From: Luteococcus japonicus
Lineage (GTDB): Bacteria; Actinomycetota; Actinomycetes; Propionibacteriales; Propionibacteriaceae
Length of the DNA stretch: 64,000 bases
Reading direction: 5' to 3'
NCBI RefSeq assembly: GCF_003752415.1
Contig: NZ_RKHG01000001.1
Span: 1,860,001 to 1,924,000, forward strand
Part shown: positions 31,992 to 40,426 of the stretch, piece by piece
Numbering within the stretch: the first letter of the stretch is position 1
Layout: the number at the start of each line of letters is the position of its first letter
The notes under the pieces: model-generated
The model's input: only the letters and a program-made list of their open reading frames with translations
Told to the model about the DNA's origin: nothing
The model's database searches: none
Program-made: the position numbers and the translations under genes

Positions 31992-33812
31992 TCACTGACC
32001 GTGACCGCTGCCCCTTCGTCGCTCCGCGATCTTGGCGTACATGTCGTCGATCACCTCACCGAAGCGCTTCTCCACCTCGCGTCGCTTCACCTTCAGGGTG
32101 GGCGTCAGCAGCCCGTTGTCCATCGTGAAGTCCTCGAAGAGCACGCGCAGGTCTCGGATCTGCTCGTGGCTGGGCAGCTTCTCCGTCAGGACGGCGACGC
32201 GCTGGCGCACCTCCTCGGCCACTTCCGAGTTCTCGAGCAGCTCGGTGGGGCTGGTGTAGCTGATGCCCCGCTTCTCGGCGATCTCGGCCAGGTGCGGCAG
32301 CGACGGCTTCACCAGCAGGGTGAGGCAGGGACGGTTGTCGCCCAGCAGTACCGCATGCTCGAACAGCGGATCGGCCAGCAGCAGGCCCTCGATGGGCTGT
32401 GGCGCGATGTTCTTGCCGTTCAGCGTGACGATGATGTCCTTGAGGCGGTCGTTGATCACCAGGTAGCCGTCATTGTCGACGTAGCCGCCGTCGCCAGTGT
32501 GCAGCCAGCCGTCCTCGTCGATGGCCGCCGCGGTGGCCTCCGGATTGTTCCAGTAGCCCTTCATGACAGTGGGGCCACGGAAGAGGATCTCGCTCTCGGC
32601 GCCGATCTTGAGCTCGCCGCCCTCCATCACCGGCCCGCAGGTGCCGAACTTGAAGTTGTCGGGGCGGTTGAAGCTGATCAGCGGCGACGCCTCGGTCATG
32701 CCGAAGCCCTCGATCACCAGCAGGCCGGCGGCGGAGAAGAACTCGGCCACCTCAACGCGGAAGGGGGCACCGCCACAGGCCATGAACTTCTTGTTGCCAC
32801 CCATCGCCTCGCGGATGCTCGACAGCACCAGTTTGTCCGCCAGCGGCAGCTGGGCACGCCAGTACAGGTTCGGCTCCTTGCCCTTGCGGTAGGCGCGCTG
32901 GCACTGGCCGCCCACCCGCATGGCCCACTCGAAGATCTTCTTGCGGGAGGGGTCGTTGGCCACCTTGGCGTGCGCGGTGGCATAGACCGTCTCGAAGAGC
33001 TTCGGGACGCTGGCCAGCATCGTCGGCTTGGCAAGCACCAGCAGGTCGGCCACCTGCTTCGCGTCGGGAACATAGGTGTTCATGCAGCCGCGGCTGATGG
33101 TGAACATGCTGAAGCCGCGCTCCAGCGCGTGGGAGAGCGGCAGGAAGCACAGGCTGTGGTCCTCCGGGGTGACCGGCAGGTACAGGCTGAGCGCGTGGTT
33201 CTGCGCGATGAGGTTGCGGTGCCGCAGCATCACGCCCTTGGGCGCTCCGGTGGTGCCGGAGGTGTAGATGATCGCGCACAGGTCGTCGGGGCCGACGACC
33301 TCGGCCATCCTGCGCTCCACCTCGGCCTCCAGCTCCTGCCTGCGCGCCGGGCCATCGCCGGTCGCGTCGAAGGCGGACAGCGTGCTGGTGCCGTCGAGCT
33401 GGCTCTCGTCGAAGCTGACCACCTGCAGCACGCTCGGCATTTCGTCGAGGACGTCGAGGCAGCGGGACGCCTCGGACTCGCCGCTGGCGAAGATCAGCCG
33501 CGCGCCGGAGTCATTGATGATGTGCTTGATCTGCTCCGGGGTCGAGGTGGCATAGATCGGGGTGGGGATGGCGCCGATGGTCATACAGGCGAAATCGACC
33601 TGGGTCCACTCGGGGCAGTTGTGCGCGAAGATCGAGACCCGGTCACCGGGCTCGACGCCGGAAGCGACGAGGGCGCGCGCGGTGCGCCGGATCTTCTGGT
33701 CCAGTTCGGCGTAGGTCTGCACCACCCATTGCTCGCCCTGCCTGATCCGCGACGCGGGACGCGAGCCGTGCTCGGCCACCACCGAACGGAACATGTGCGC
33801 GAGGTGCTCCAT
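31992..33812 (-). CDS. long-chain acyl-CoA synthetase, second of three paralogues
   Basis: AMP-forming acyl-CoA ligase, 606 residues. All family blocks are intact: IIYTSGTTGAPKGVML, RVGGQCQRAYRKGKEPNLYW, GGAPFRVEVAEFFSAAGLLV, GFGMTEASPLISFNRPDNF, LHTGDGGYVDNDGYLVINDR, LKDIIVTLNGKNIAP and GLLTPTLKVKRREVEKRF. Long runs match the neighbour at 30107, so the two arose by recent duplication. ATG 33812 has AAAGG upstream. The 40-base gap to the next paralogue has no clear terminator, so co-transcription is likely. Chain-length preference cannot be read. Confidence 0.92.
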   Translation of the reverse strand: MEHLAHMFRSVVAEHGSRPASRIRQGEQWVVQTYAELDQKIRRTARALVASGVEPGDRVSIFAHNCPEWTQVDFACMTIGAIPTPIYATSTPEQIKHIINDSGARLIFASGESEASRCLDVLDEMPSVLQVVSFDESQLDGTSTLSAFDATGDGPARRQELEAEVERRMAEVVGPDDLCAIIYTSGTTGAPKGVMLRHRNLIAQNHALSLYLPVTPEDHSLCFLPLSHALERGFSMFTISRGCMNTYVPDAKQVADLLVLAKPTMLASVPKLFETVYATAHAKVANDPSRKKIFEWAMRVGGQCQRAYRKGKEPNLYWRAQLPLADKLVLSSIREAMGGNKKFMACGGAPFRVEVAEFFSAAGLLVIEGFGMTEASPLISFNRPDNFKFGTCGPVMEGGELKIGAESEILFRGPTVMKGYWNNPEATAAAIDEDGWLHTGDGGYVDNDGYLVINDRLKDIIVTLNGKNIAPQPIEGLLLADPLFEHAVLLGDNRPCLTLLVKPSLPHLAEIAEKRGISYTSPTELLENSEVAEEVRQRVAVLTEKLPSHEQIRDLRVLFEDFTMDNGLLTPTLKVKRREVEKRFGEVIDDMYAKIAERRRGSGHGQ

Positions 33813-33926
33813 GCCAGACCTTTCAAAAAGCGACAGAACCTACGCCTCCGTAGGCAGCGCAATTCTTGCACCCGGCGGCAACAAAGACCATGGCGGGGGG
33901 CGCCACGGTCAGTACCGAAACAGGGA

Positions 33927-35807
33927 TCAGCCGCGGCGTCTCCCGTGCAAGTCCTTGTACAGCTGGTCAATCTGGCCGGCGAAGGCCCTCTCGATGGTGC
34001 GGCGACGAAGCTTCATCGTCGCGGTCACCATGCCATTGGCCATGGTGATCCGGTCATGGGCAACGACGACACCGCGCACCTGCTCGTGGTGCGCCAAGCC
34101 GCTGGTGAGGTCCGCGGCACGTCGGGTCAGGGCCTCTCGCACCGCGGGGTCGACGGCCAGGGCGGTGGGATCGTCGGACAGGCCCAGTTCCGTGGCCAGT
34201 GTCGTCCAGCCGTCACGGCTGGGCTGCAAGACGGCCACCAGACAGGGGCGGGCGTCGCCGACGACGATCGCCTGCTCGAAGACGGGGTCTGCCATCAGAG
34301 CCGCCTCCACCGCCTGGGGCGCCACATTCTTGCCATTGGCGGTGACGATGATGTCCTTGAGCCGGTCGGTGATGCTGACAAAACCGTCGGGGTCGACGTG
34401 GCCGACGTCTCCGGTGTGCAGCCATCCGTCGCGGATCGCTTCGGCCGTGGCCTCCGGGTTCTTCCAGTAGCCCTTCATCACCGAGCCACCGCGGACCAGG
34501 ATCTCCCCGCCGTCGGCGATGCGGATCTGACTTCCCTTGATCACGAAGCCGACCGTGCCCAGCTTGTAGTGGTCATTGCGGTAGATGGTCATCATCGGGC
34601 CGGACTCGGTCAGCCCGTATCCCTGACCCAGCAGGATTCCCGCGGCCGAGAAGAACTCCTCCACCTCGCGACGCAGGGGCGCACCGCCGCTGACCATCAG
34701 CGTCTTGTTGCCGCCGACGGCGTGCCGGATCTTGGACAGCACCAGCTTGTCGGCCAGCGGCAGCTGCGCCCGCCAGTAGGCGGCCGGTTCCTTGCCCTTG
34801 CGGTGGGCGCGCTGACACTGCCCGCCGACCCGCAGCGCCCAGTCCATGACGCCCCGCGCCACTGGCGAGGAGGCCTGTTCCTTGGCACCGGTCATCACCT
34901 TCTCGAAGAGCATCGGGACACTGACCAGCAGCGTCGGGCGCGCCTTGGGCAGCAGCTCGCCGATCTTCTTCGGGTTGGGGCTGTAGGTGTTCATGCAGCC
35001 GCAGTGGAAAAGGTGGAAGGTCCACAGCCGCTCCAGCGAGTGCGCCAAGGGCAGGAAGCAGACGGAGTGGTCCGTGGGCTGGAAGTCCCAGCATGCGTCG
35101 ATGGCCACCATCTGGTTGCCGAAGCCGCCATGGGCGAGCATCACGCCCTTGCTGACGCCGGTGGTGCCCGACGTGTAGACGATGGTGGCGACGTCCTCCG
35201 AGCGGCCCGCCTCGATCCGTCGGGCCACCTCGTCGGCCTGGTCCCGGTTGTCCTCCTCGAGCATCCGCCACAGGCCGTCGAAGGTGACGACCTCGACAGG
35301 CTCCGCCACCGAGCCACCATCCCGGTTCCCCTGGCTTGTCGAGGGGGTCATCGCCTCGGCGACGATCTCGGCCTCCCGCTGCCCGGCGACGACCACCATC
35401 CGCGAACCGGAGTCGACCAGGATGTGGCGCACCTGTTCGGCGGTGGAGGCGGCGAAGACGGGCACTACGACGGCACCGGCGCTCAGGGCGCCGAGGTCTG
35501 CGATGGACCATTCGGGGTGGTTGTTGGCGAAGATGGCGATCCGGTCACCGGGCTGGATGCCGCGGGCGACGAGGGCTCGGGCGAAGGCGAGGATCTGGCG
35601 GTGGAAGCCGGCGTAGCTGGTGGTGGTCCACTGCCCGTCCGGCCCCTCGACGCGGGTTGCGGGACGGTCCGCGAAGCGCTCGGCGGAGTCGGCGATCATC
35701 CGCGCCAGGTGGAAGGTGGACTCGTCGATCACTGCCGCCGGGGAGGTGCGGCGGATCGGGGCGAGGTTGTTGGAGGTGAAGACGATCGTCTTCTGGACGG
35801 CGGCCAT
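33927..35807 (-). CDS. long-chain acyl-CoA synthetase, third and most divergent paralogue
   Basis: AMP-forming acyl-CoA ligase, 626 residues. Motifs: IVYTSGTTGVSKGVML, RVGGQCQRAHRKGKEPAAYW, GGAPLRREVEEFFSAAGILL, GQGYGLTESGPMMTIYRNDH, LHTGDVGHVDPDGFVSITDR, LKDIIVTANGKNVAP. The C terminus is less like the other two (ANGMVTATMKLRRRTIERAF). Odd feature: about 12-15 residues near position 160 (TPSTSQGNRDGGSVAEPVEV) are encoded by a pair of inverted dispersed-repeat arms and are absent from the paralogues. Its ATG overlaps the stop of the endonuclease IV gene (TGATG), an unexpected coupling of lipid and DNA repair genes. Confidence 0.91.
   Translation of the reverse strand: MAAVQKTIVFTSNNLAPIRRTSPAAVIDESTFHLARMIADSAERFADRPATRVEGPDGQWTTTSYAGFHRQILAFARALVARGIQPGDRIAIFANNHPEWSIADLGALSAGAVVVPVFAASTAEQVRHILVDSGSRMVVVAGQREAEIVAEAMTPSTSQGNRDGGSVAEPVEVVTFDGLWRMLEEDNRDQADEVARRIEAGRSEDVATIVYTSGTTGVSKGVMLAHGGFGNQMVAIDACWDFQPTDHSVCFLPLAHSLERLWTFHLFHCGCMNTYSPNPKKIGELLPKARPTLLVSVPMLFEKVMTGAKEQASSPVARGVMDWALRVGGQCQRAHRKGKEPAAYWRAQLPLADKLVLSKIRHAVGGNKTLMVSGGAPLRREVEEFFSAAGILLGQGYGLTESGPMMTIYRNDHYKLGTVGFVIKGSQIRIADGGEILVRGGSVMKGYWKNPEATAEAIRDGWLHTGDVGHVDPDGFVSITDRLKDIIVTANGKNVAPQAVEAALMADPVFEQAIVVGDARPCLVAVLQPSRDGWTTLATELGLSDDPTALAVDPAVREALTRRAADLTSGLAHHEQVRGVVVAHDRITMANGMVTATMKLRRRTIERAFAGQIDQLYKDLHGRRRG
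35291..35347. repeat. inverted pair of dispersed repeats inside the third acyl-CoA synthetase gene
   Basis: CCTCGACAGGCTC (35291) and, in opposite orientation, CTGGCTTGTCGAGGGGG (35331-35347). The arms can pair and form a hairpin. The segment stays in frame and codes for a short extra loop. Confidence 0.65.
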
Positions 35808-36601
35808 CAGGCGAGCTGCTCCTTGAGGTAGTCGAGTTCCAGGGAATGGACCTGCGCATCACCTGGGGTCTCCAGCACCACCGACGCCCCGGCCAGCCGC
35901 ACCACCTCGACGAGTCCTTCGGGGTCCACCTGCCCCTGCCCGAGGTTGGCGTGCCGGTCGGCGCCGGAGTCGAAGGCGTCGCGGGAGTCGTTGCAGTGCA
36001 CCAGGTCGATCCGGCCGGTGATGCCCTTGATGCGTTCGACGAGCCCGACGAGTTCCTCGCCGCCGGCGTGGGCGTGGCAGGTGTCCAGGCAGAAGCCGAC
36101 CTTGTCGGCGTCGGAGGCCGACGCGATGGTGCTCCACAGCTGGTCGATCCGCTCCAGGTGGCGGGCCATGGCATTGGCACCACCGGCGGTGTTCTCGATC
36201 AGGATGGGGCAGGCCATGTCCAGCCCGTCGACGGCCTTGCGCCAGTTGTCGAAGCCGACCGCCGCGTCATCGTCCTTGCCGACGTGACCACCGTGCACGA
36301 TGACGCCCTTGGCGCCGATCTCGGCTGCCGCGGTGACCTGCTGCTGCAAGGACTTGCGCGACGGGATGCGGATCCGGTTGTTGGTGCTGGCCAGGTTGAT
36401 GACATAGGGCGCGTGCACCCACAGCTCGATGCCCGCGGCCTCGGCGTCGGCCTTCAGCTTCTCGGTGCCGCCGGCGTAGTCGACCCGCGGCCCCTTCCAC
36501 CCCTGCGGGTCCCCCAGGAAGAACTGGACGGCGGTTGCGCCCATGGCGCTCGCCTCGGCGATGGGGTCGGTCTGGTCAACGTGGGCACCCAAGCAGATCA
36601 T
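35807..36601 (-). CDS. nfo: deoxyribonuclease IV (AP endonuclease, Nfo)
   Basis: Zn-dependent TIM-barrel apurinic/apyrimidinic endonuclease of base excision repair, 264 residues (slightly short for the family). Seen: ICLGAHVDQTDPIAEASAMG at the N terminus, WVHAPYVINLAS, VIVHGGHVGKDD, ILIENTAGGANAMARHLERI (Zn-ligand glutamate), GFCLDTCHAHAGGEEL (Asp and His ligands), LVHCNDSRDAFDSGADRHAN and a final VLETPGD glutamate. The ATG at 36601 has no ribosome-binding site, but TAGAGT lies 7 bases upstream, so the mRNA is probably leaderless. Overlaps the acyl-CoA synthetase gene downstream (TGATG). Confidence 0.92.
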   Translation of the reverse strand: MICLGAHVDQTDPIAEASAMGATAVQFFLGDPQGWKGPRVDYAGGTEKLKADAEAAGIELWVHAPYVINLASTNNRIRIPSRKSLQQQVTAAAEIGAKGVIVHGGHVGKDDDAAVGFDNWRKAVDGLDMACPILIENTAGGANAMARHLERIDQLWSTIASASDADKVGFCLDTCHAHAGGEELVGLVERIKGITGRIDLVHCNDSRDAFDSGADRHANLGQGQVDPEGLVEVVRLAGASVVLETPGDAQVHSLELDYLKEQLA

Positions 36602-36608
36602 GGCCCCG

Positions 36609-36614
36609 ACTCTA
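36609..36614 (-). promoter_or_regulatory. candidate -10 box for a leaderless nfo transcript
   Basis: On the minus strand TAGAGT ends 7 bases before the nfo ATG. Confidence 0.5.
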
Positions 36615-36664
36615 ACCCGCCCCACCGACACGCGCGTCTTGCTGCCGTCACGGCCAGAGTTCGG

Positions 36665-36670
36665 CAGACT
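36665..36670 (+). promoter_or_regulatory. candidate -10 box for a leaderless transcript
   Basis: CAGACT (4 of 6 bases of TATAAT, with the key A and final T) ends 7 bases before the ATG at 36678. The box and the nfo box at 36609 point away from each other. Confidence 0.4.
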
Positions 36671-36677
36671 GGGGCAC

Positions 36678-37157
36678 ATGAGCCAGCAGCAGGACCCGTC
36701 CGCCCCGTCGCAGACCACCGACAGCACCGGGCAGATCGCCGACACCACGGGACTTCTCGCCATGTCCCGTCGCGCCGGGCGCCAGTACTCCTTGTACTTC
36801 GTCCTGCTGGGAGCTGCCGCGCTGGTGCTGGGCTTCCTGCTGGCCGTGATGAGCTGGGAGGTCGCCATCCCCGTTGGTCTGCTGATCATCGCCGCCTGCA
36901 TCGCCGCGCTGGGCAAGTTCGTCAGCTCCAACCAGCGCGTCGTCGGTGAGTTCAACCACTTCGCCCGTCCCTTCTGGGGCGTCTACCTCGTCGCGCTGCT
37001 GGTGGCCATCGGTGGCGTCCTGCTGTGGAAGGACCACACCTGGATGGGCTGGGTCGGCGGCGGCCTGGGCCTGCTCGACGGCCTGGTGGCGGGCCACTTC
37101 GTCGACCGCGCCTCCAAGGCGTCCACCGCGCCGGCCGCAAGCTCCGCGCTCCACTGA
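36678..37157 (+). CDS. hypothetical membrane protein, about four membrane segments
   Basis: 159 residues, not recognised as a named family. A hydrophilic Gln/Ser/Thr-rich N terminus (about 35 residues) is followed by four hydrophobic segments: LYFVLLGAAALVLGFLLAVM, VAIPVGLLIIAACIAALG, FWGVYLVALLVAIGGVLLW and MGWVGGGLGLLDGLVAGHF. A short Ala/Ser tail ends the protein. Start ATG 36678 is chosen for its adjacent -10-like box. Divergent from nfo and upstream of pta, from which it is separated by a tandem repeat. Function unknown. Confidence 0.75.
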   Translation: MSQQQDPSAPSQTTDSTGQIADTTGLLAMSRRAGRQYSLYFVLLGAAALVLGFLLAVMSWEVAIPVGLLIIAACIAALGKFVSSNQRVVGEFNHFARPFWGVYLVALLVAIGGVLLWKDHTWMGWVGGGLGLLDGLVAGHFVDRASKASTAPAASSALH

Positions 37158-37167
37158 GGCACCGGCC

Positions 37168-37259
37168 TTGACAAGCTCGGCCACCCGATCCAGCGGGCCT
37201 CGGCAAGCTCGGCCACCGGATCCAGCGGGCCTCGGCAAGCTCGGCCACCGCAATGGGCC
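37168..37259. repeat. 32-bp tandem repeat, about 2.9 units
   Basis: Units begin at 37168, 37200 and 37232 with the shared core GCAAGCTCGGCCACC-G-ATCCAGCGGGCC (last unit truncated to 28 bases). The first two units differ at three positions. The array fills the gap between the membrane protein stop and the pta promoter. The core AAGCTCGGCC links it to the dispersed repeat at 30081. Confidence 0.85.
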
Positions 37260-37299
37260 GACGCCCCCGGGCGAGGTTCCCCGCCTGAAGCGCTGGGGG

Positions 37300-37305
37300 T
37301 AGTCT
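37300..37305 (+). promoter_or_regulatory. candidate -10 box for a leaderless pta transcript
   Basis: TAGTCT ends 7 bases before the GTG at 37313, with no ribosome-binding site between. Confidence 0.5.
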
Positions 37306-37312
37306 CGGGAAC

Positions 37313-39406
37313 GTGACCACAGCCGTATACATCGCATCCTCCGAGGGTGGTGTCGGCAAGAGCACGATCGCTCTCGGCCTTGTCGAAGCCCTCGCCCGTA
37401 ACGTCAAGTCGGTCGGAGTCTTCCGGCCGCTGGTGAAGTCCTCCGAGGACGACATCGTGACCCGCACCCTGATCGCCCAGGAGGCGGTCCCCCAGTCCTA
37501 CGACGACGCCATCGGCATCAGCTACGCCGAGCTGGCGGCAGACCCCGACGAGGCGATGACGACGATCGTCAACCGCTACGAGTCGCTGCGCAAGAAGTAC
37601 GACGCGCTGGTCATCGTCGGCTCCGACTACGCCGACGTCTCCGCGCCGATCGAGATGAACTTCAACTCCCGCGTGGCCGCCAACCTCAACGCCCCCGTCC
37701 TGCTGGCCGTGCGCGGCAAGAACCGCAGCGTCGACGAGGTCCGTCGCTCCGCCGAGGTCGGCCTGGGCGAGTTCGAGGCCGGCCACAACACCATCTTCGG
37801 CGTGATCGCCACCCGCATCGCCCCCGAATTGGCCGACGAGGCCCGCATTGCGCTGGCAGGGATCCGCTCGGACCTGGTCACCGGCGTGCTGCCGGAGACC
37901 GACCTGCTGGCCGCCCCCACCGTCGAGATGCAGTTCAACGCCCTCAAGGGCGAGCTGTGGATGGGCAGCGAGCGGGAGATGAACAAGGAGTCACTGGGCG
38001 TCCTGGTGGCCGGCATGACGCTGCCCAACTTCCTGAACCGGATGCAGGAGGACCGCACCGTCCTGATCCCCGCCGACCGGATGGACCTGCTGCCGGGTGT
38101 CATCATGGCGCACCGCTCGCCGTCCTTCCCGAACCTGGCCGGCCTGGTGCTGACCGGCGGCTACGAGATCCCCGCCAGCATGCGCACCCTGATGAAGAGC
38201 GTCGACGCGCGCCTGCCCATCTGGACCGTGCAGGAGACCACCTACGAGACCGCGCAGGCCTTCTCGCGCCTCGAAGGCCGCCGCACCAGCTCGCCCCGCA
38301 AGATGGAGATCAGCCGCAAGCTGTTCGCGGACAACATCAACAGCGCGCAGCTGCTCGACTCGCTGGGCCGCCACGTCCCGAACCTGCGCACGCCGCTGAT
38401 GTTCGAGAACCAGATCATGTCGCAGGCCCGTAGCGACGTGCGCACCATCGTGCTGCCGGAGTCCCAGGACGACCGCATCCTCGAGTCCGCGGCCACCATC
38501 CTGGAGCGTGCGGTGGCCAACATCGTGCTGCTGGGTGACTCGCTGGAGATCAACCAGCGGGCCCGCAAGCTCAAGATCGACCTGTCCAAGGCCAAGATCG
38601 TCGACCCGAAGGACGACGAACTGCTCAACAGGTTCGCCACGGAGTACGCCAAGCTGCGCGCGAAGAAGGGTGTCACCTTCGAGCAGGCCAAGGACAAGAT
38701 GGCCGACCCGTCCTACTTCGGCACGATGATGGTGCACTTCGGCATGGCCGACGGCATGGTCTCCGGCGCGGTCAACACCACCGCCAACACCATCCGCCCG
38801 AGCCTGGAGTTCATCAAGACCAAGCCCGGCATCAAGGTGGTCTCCAGCTCCTTCCTGATGTGCATGCCGGACCGCGTCCTGGTCTTCGGCGACTGCGCCG
38901 TGAACCCGAATCCGAACGCCGAGCAGCTGGCCGACATCGCCATCAGCTCCGCGGAGACGGCGAAGGGATTCGGCATCGAGCCGAAGATCGCCATGCTGTC
39001 CTACTCCACCGGCGAGTCCGGCTCCGGCCCCGACGTGGACAAGGTGCGCGAGGCCACCCGGCTGGTCAAGGAGGCCCGCCCGGACCTCGTCGTCGAGGGT
39101 CCGATCCAGTTCGACGCCGCCATCGACGCGACCGTCGGTCAGAAGAAGATGCCCGGCTCGCCCGTCGCGGGGCAGGCCACGGTCTTCATCTTCCCGGACC
39201 TCAACACCGGCAACAACACCTACAAGGCCGTCCAGCGCACCTCCGGTGCCGTTGCCGTCGGCCCCACCCTGCAGGGTCTGAACTGCCCGGTGAACGACCT
39301 GTCGCGTGGCGCCCTCGTCGACGACATCGTCTCCACCGTCGCCATGACGGCCATCCAGGCGCAGGCGCGCCCCGCCGGCGCCGGGTCGCCGATGCGCGAG
39401 GCCTGA
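37313..39406 (+). CDS. pta: phosphate acetyltransferase, long form with DRTGG domain
   Basis: Interconverts acetyl-CoA and acetyl phosphate in acetate metabolism. 697 residues, the long form. Order: N-terminal P-loop-like domain (YIASSEGGVGKSTIALGLVE, dethiobiotin-synthase fold), a central DRTGG domain (residues about 215-325), and the C-terminal catalytic domain (from about 365) with TIVLPESQDDRILESAATIL, FGMADGMVSGAVNTTANTIR, SCSSFLM-like SSSFLMCM, and FPDLNTGNNTYKAVQR. GTG start, probably leaderless. Its usual partner ackA is not adjacent but lies 2.7 kb downstream, after htpX and the reverse-oriented accDA gene. Confidence 0.95.
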   Translation: MTTAVYIASSEGGVGKSTIALGLVEALARNVKSVGVFRPLVKSSEDDIVTRTLIAQEAVPQSYDDAIGISYAELAADPDEAMTTIVNRYESLRKKYDALVIVGSDYADVSAPIEMNFNSRVAANLNAPVLLAVRGKNRSVDEVRRSAEVGLGEFEAGHNTIFGVIATRIAPELADEARIALAGIRSDLVTGVLPETDLLAAPTVEMQFNALKGELWMGSEREMNKESLGVLVAGMTLPNFLNRMQEDRTVLIPADRMDLLPGVIMAHRSPSFPNLAGLVLTGGYEIPASMRTLMKSVDARLPIWTVQETTYETAQAFSRLEGRRTSSPRKMEISRKLFADNINSAQLLDSLGRHVPNLRTPLMFENQIMSQARSDVRTIVLPESQDDRILESAATILERAVANIVLLGDSLEINQRARKLKIDLSKAKIVDPKDDELLNRFATEYAKLRAKKGVTFEQAKDKMADPSYFGTMMVHFGMADGMVSGAVNTTANTIRPSLEFIKTKPGIKVVSSSFLMCMPDRVLVFGDCAVNPNPNAEQLADIAISSAETAKGFGIEPKIAMLSYSTGESGSGPDVDKVREATRLVKEARPDLVVEGPIQFDAAIDATVGQKKMPGSPVAGQATVFIFPDLNTGNNTYKAVQRTSGAVAVGPTLQGLNCPVNDLSRGALVDDIVSTVAMTAIQAQARPAGAGSPMREA

Positions 39407-39438
39407 GCCACCGCCCAGGCTGGTTGAGCTTGTCGATG

Positions 39439-39484
39439 CCCCTCGATGGGTGACGGGACCACGGTCCCCGAGCCCGTCGAGGGG
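39439..39484. repeat. dispersed repeat copy after pta
   Basis: CCCCTCGA (39439) and TCGAGGGG (39477) are 8-base inverted arms; the right part reads CCCCGAGCCCGTCGAGGGG. It lies 33 bases after the pta stop and may act as its terminator. Confidence 0.65.
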
Positions 39485-39520
39485 ATTCTTCGTGCTGCCG
39501 GGAAGGATTTGGAGTCCCCA

Positions 39521-39526
39521 TACGTT
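39521..39526 (+). promoter_or_regulatory. candidate -10 box for htpX
   Basis: TACGTT ends 8 bases before the htpX ATG (39535), so the leader would be one or two bases at most. Confidence 0.42.
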
Positions 39527-39534
39527 GTGAAGGC

Positions 39535-40419
39535 ATGCACAACCACTTCAACGGAGTGAAGACCGCGGCGCTCTTCGGCGGCATCTTCGGCCTGCTGCTG
39601 CTCGTCGGCGGCGCCCTGGCGAGCTACACCCGCAACAGCAGCTTCATCATCATGTTCGCCCTGTTCGGGGTGCTCACCACGGCGTGGAGCTACTGGAACT
39701 CGGACAAGATCGCCATCCGTTCCATGGGCGCCCAGCCGGTCAGCCCGCAGGAGGCGCCCGGGCTGTACCGGATCGTCGAGGAGCTCTCGAGCAAGGCCAA
39801 CCAGCCGATGCCGTCGCTCTACGTCAGCCCGACGATGAGCCCCAATGCCTTCGCCACGGGACGCAACCCCTCGCACGCGGCGGTCTGCGTCACGCAGGGC
39901 ATCACCCAGCTGCTCGACGAGCGCGAGCTGCGCGCAGTGCTGGGCCACGAGCTGATGCACGTCTACAACCGGGACATCCTCACCAGTTCGGTGGCCGCTG
40001 CCATCGCCGGCGTGATCAGCTCGATCGGCCAGATGCTGAGCTTCGGCGCCATGTTCGGCGGTGGCCGCAGCGACGAGAACCGTGGCTCCGGCATCGGCGT
40101 GCTGGTGGCGGCCCTGGTGGCTCCGCTCGCCGCGTCGGTGATCCAGATGGCCATCAGCCGGACCCGTGAGTTCGACGCCGACGAGGACGGCTCGGAGCTG
40201 ACCGGGGACCCGCTGGCCCTGGCCAATGCACTGGCCAAGATCGAGCACGGCGTCGCCGCCGCGCCGATGGCACCCACCAAGGACCTGGTGAACTCCAGCC
40301 ACATGATGATCGCCAATCCCTTCGGCGGCCTGAACGTGCGCCAGATGTTCAGCACCCACCCGGCGACGGCGGACCGGATCATGCGGCTGGAGCAGCAGGC
40401 CCAGCGGATGGGCCAGTAA
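39535..40419 (+). CDS. htpX: membrane zinc metalloprotease HtpX
   Basis: M48-family protease that degrades misfolded membrane proteins, 294 residues. Two N-terminal membrane helices (FGGIFGLLLLVGGALASYT and SSFIIMFALFGVLTTAWSYW) and two after the active site (VAAAIAGVISSIGQML, GVLVAALVAPLAASVIQMA). The zinc motif is HELMH (His138, Glu139, His142), with the third ligand in SRTREFDADEDG. SPTMSPNAFATGRNPSHAAV and FSTHPATADRIMRLEQ are family signatures. Start ATG 39535, likely leaderless. Convergent with the accDA gene, seven bases between stops. Confidence 0.95.
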   Translation: MHNHFNGVKTAALFGGIFGLLLLVGGALASYTRNSSFIIMFALFGVLTTAWSYWNSDKIAIRSMGAQPVSPQEAPGLYRIVEELSSKANQPMPSLYVSPTMSPNAFATGRNPSHAAVCVTQGITQLLDERELRAVLGHELMHVYNRDILTSSVAAAIAGVISSIGQMLSFGAMFGGGRSDENRGSGIGVLVAALVAPLAASVIQMAISRTREFDADEDGSELTGDPLALANALAKIEHGVAAAPMAPTKDLVNSSHMMIANPFGGLNVRQMFSTHPATADRIMRLEQQAQRMGQ

Positions 40420-40426
40420 CGCCCCC

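Noticed and set aside
31950-35831. A 1293-codon open frame on the plus strand opposite the three acyl-CoA synthetases
   Set aside because: It is antisense to three intact conserved genes, has no recognisable domain, is rich in His/Gly/Arg/Val, and follows from the third-position GC bias of the genes below it.
37168-37259. A CRISPR array, considered because of the regular repeats
   Set aside because: The 32-base units are contiguous with no unique spacers, and no cas genes are present.
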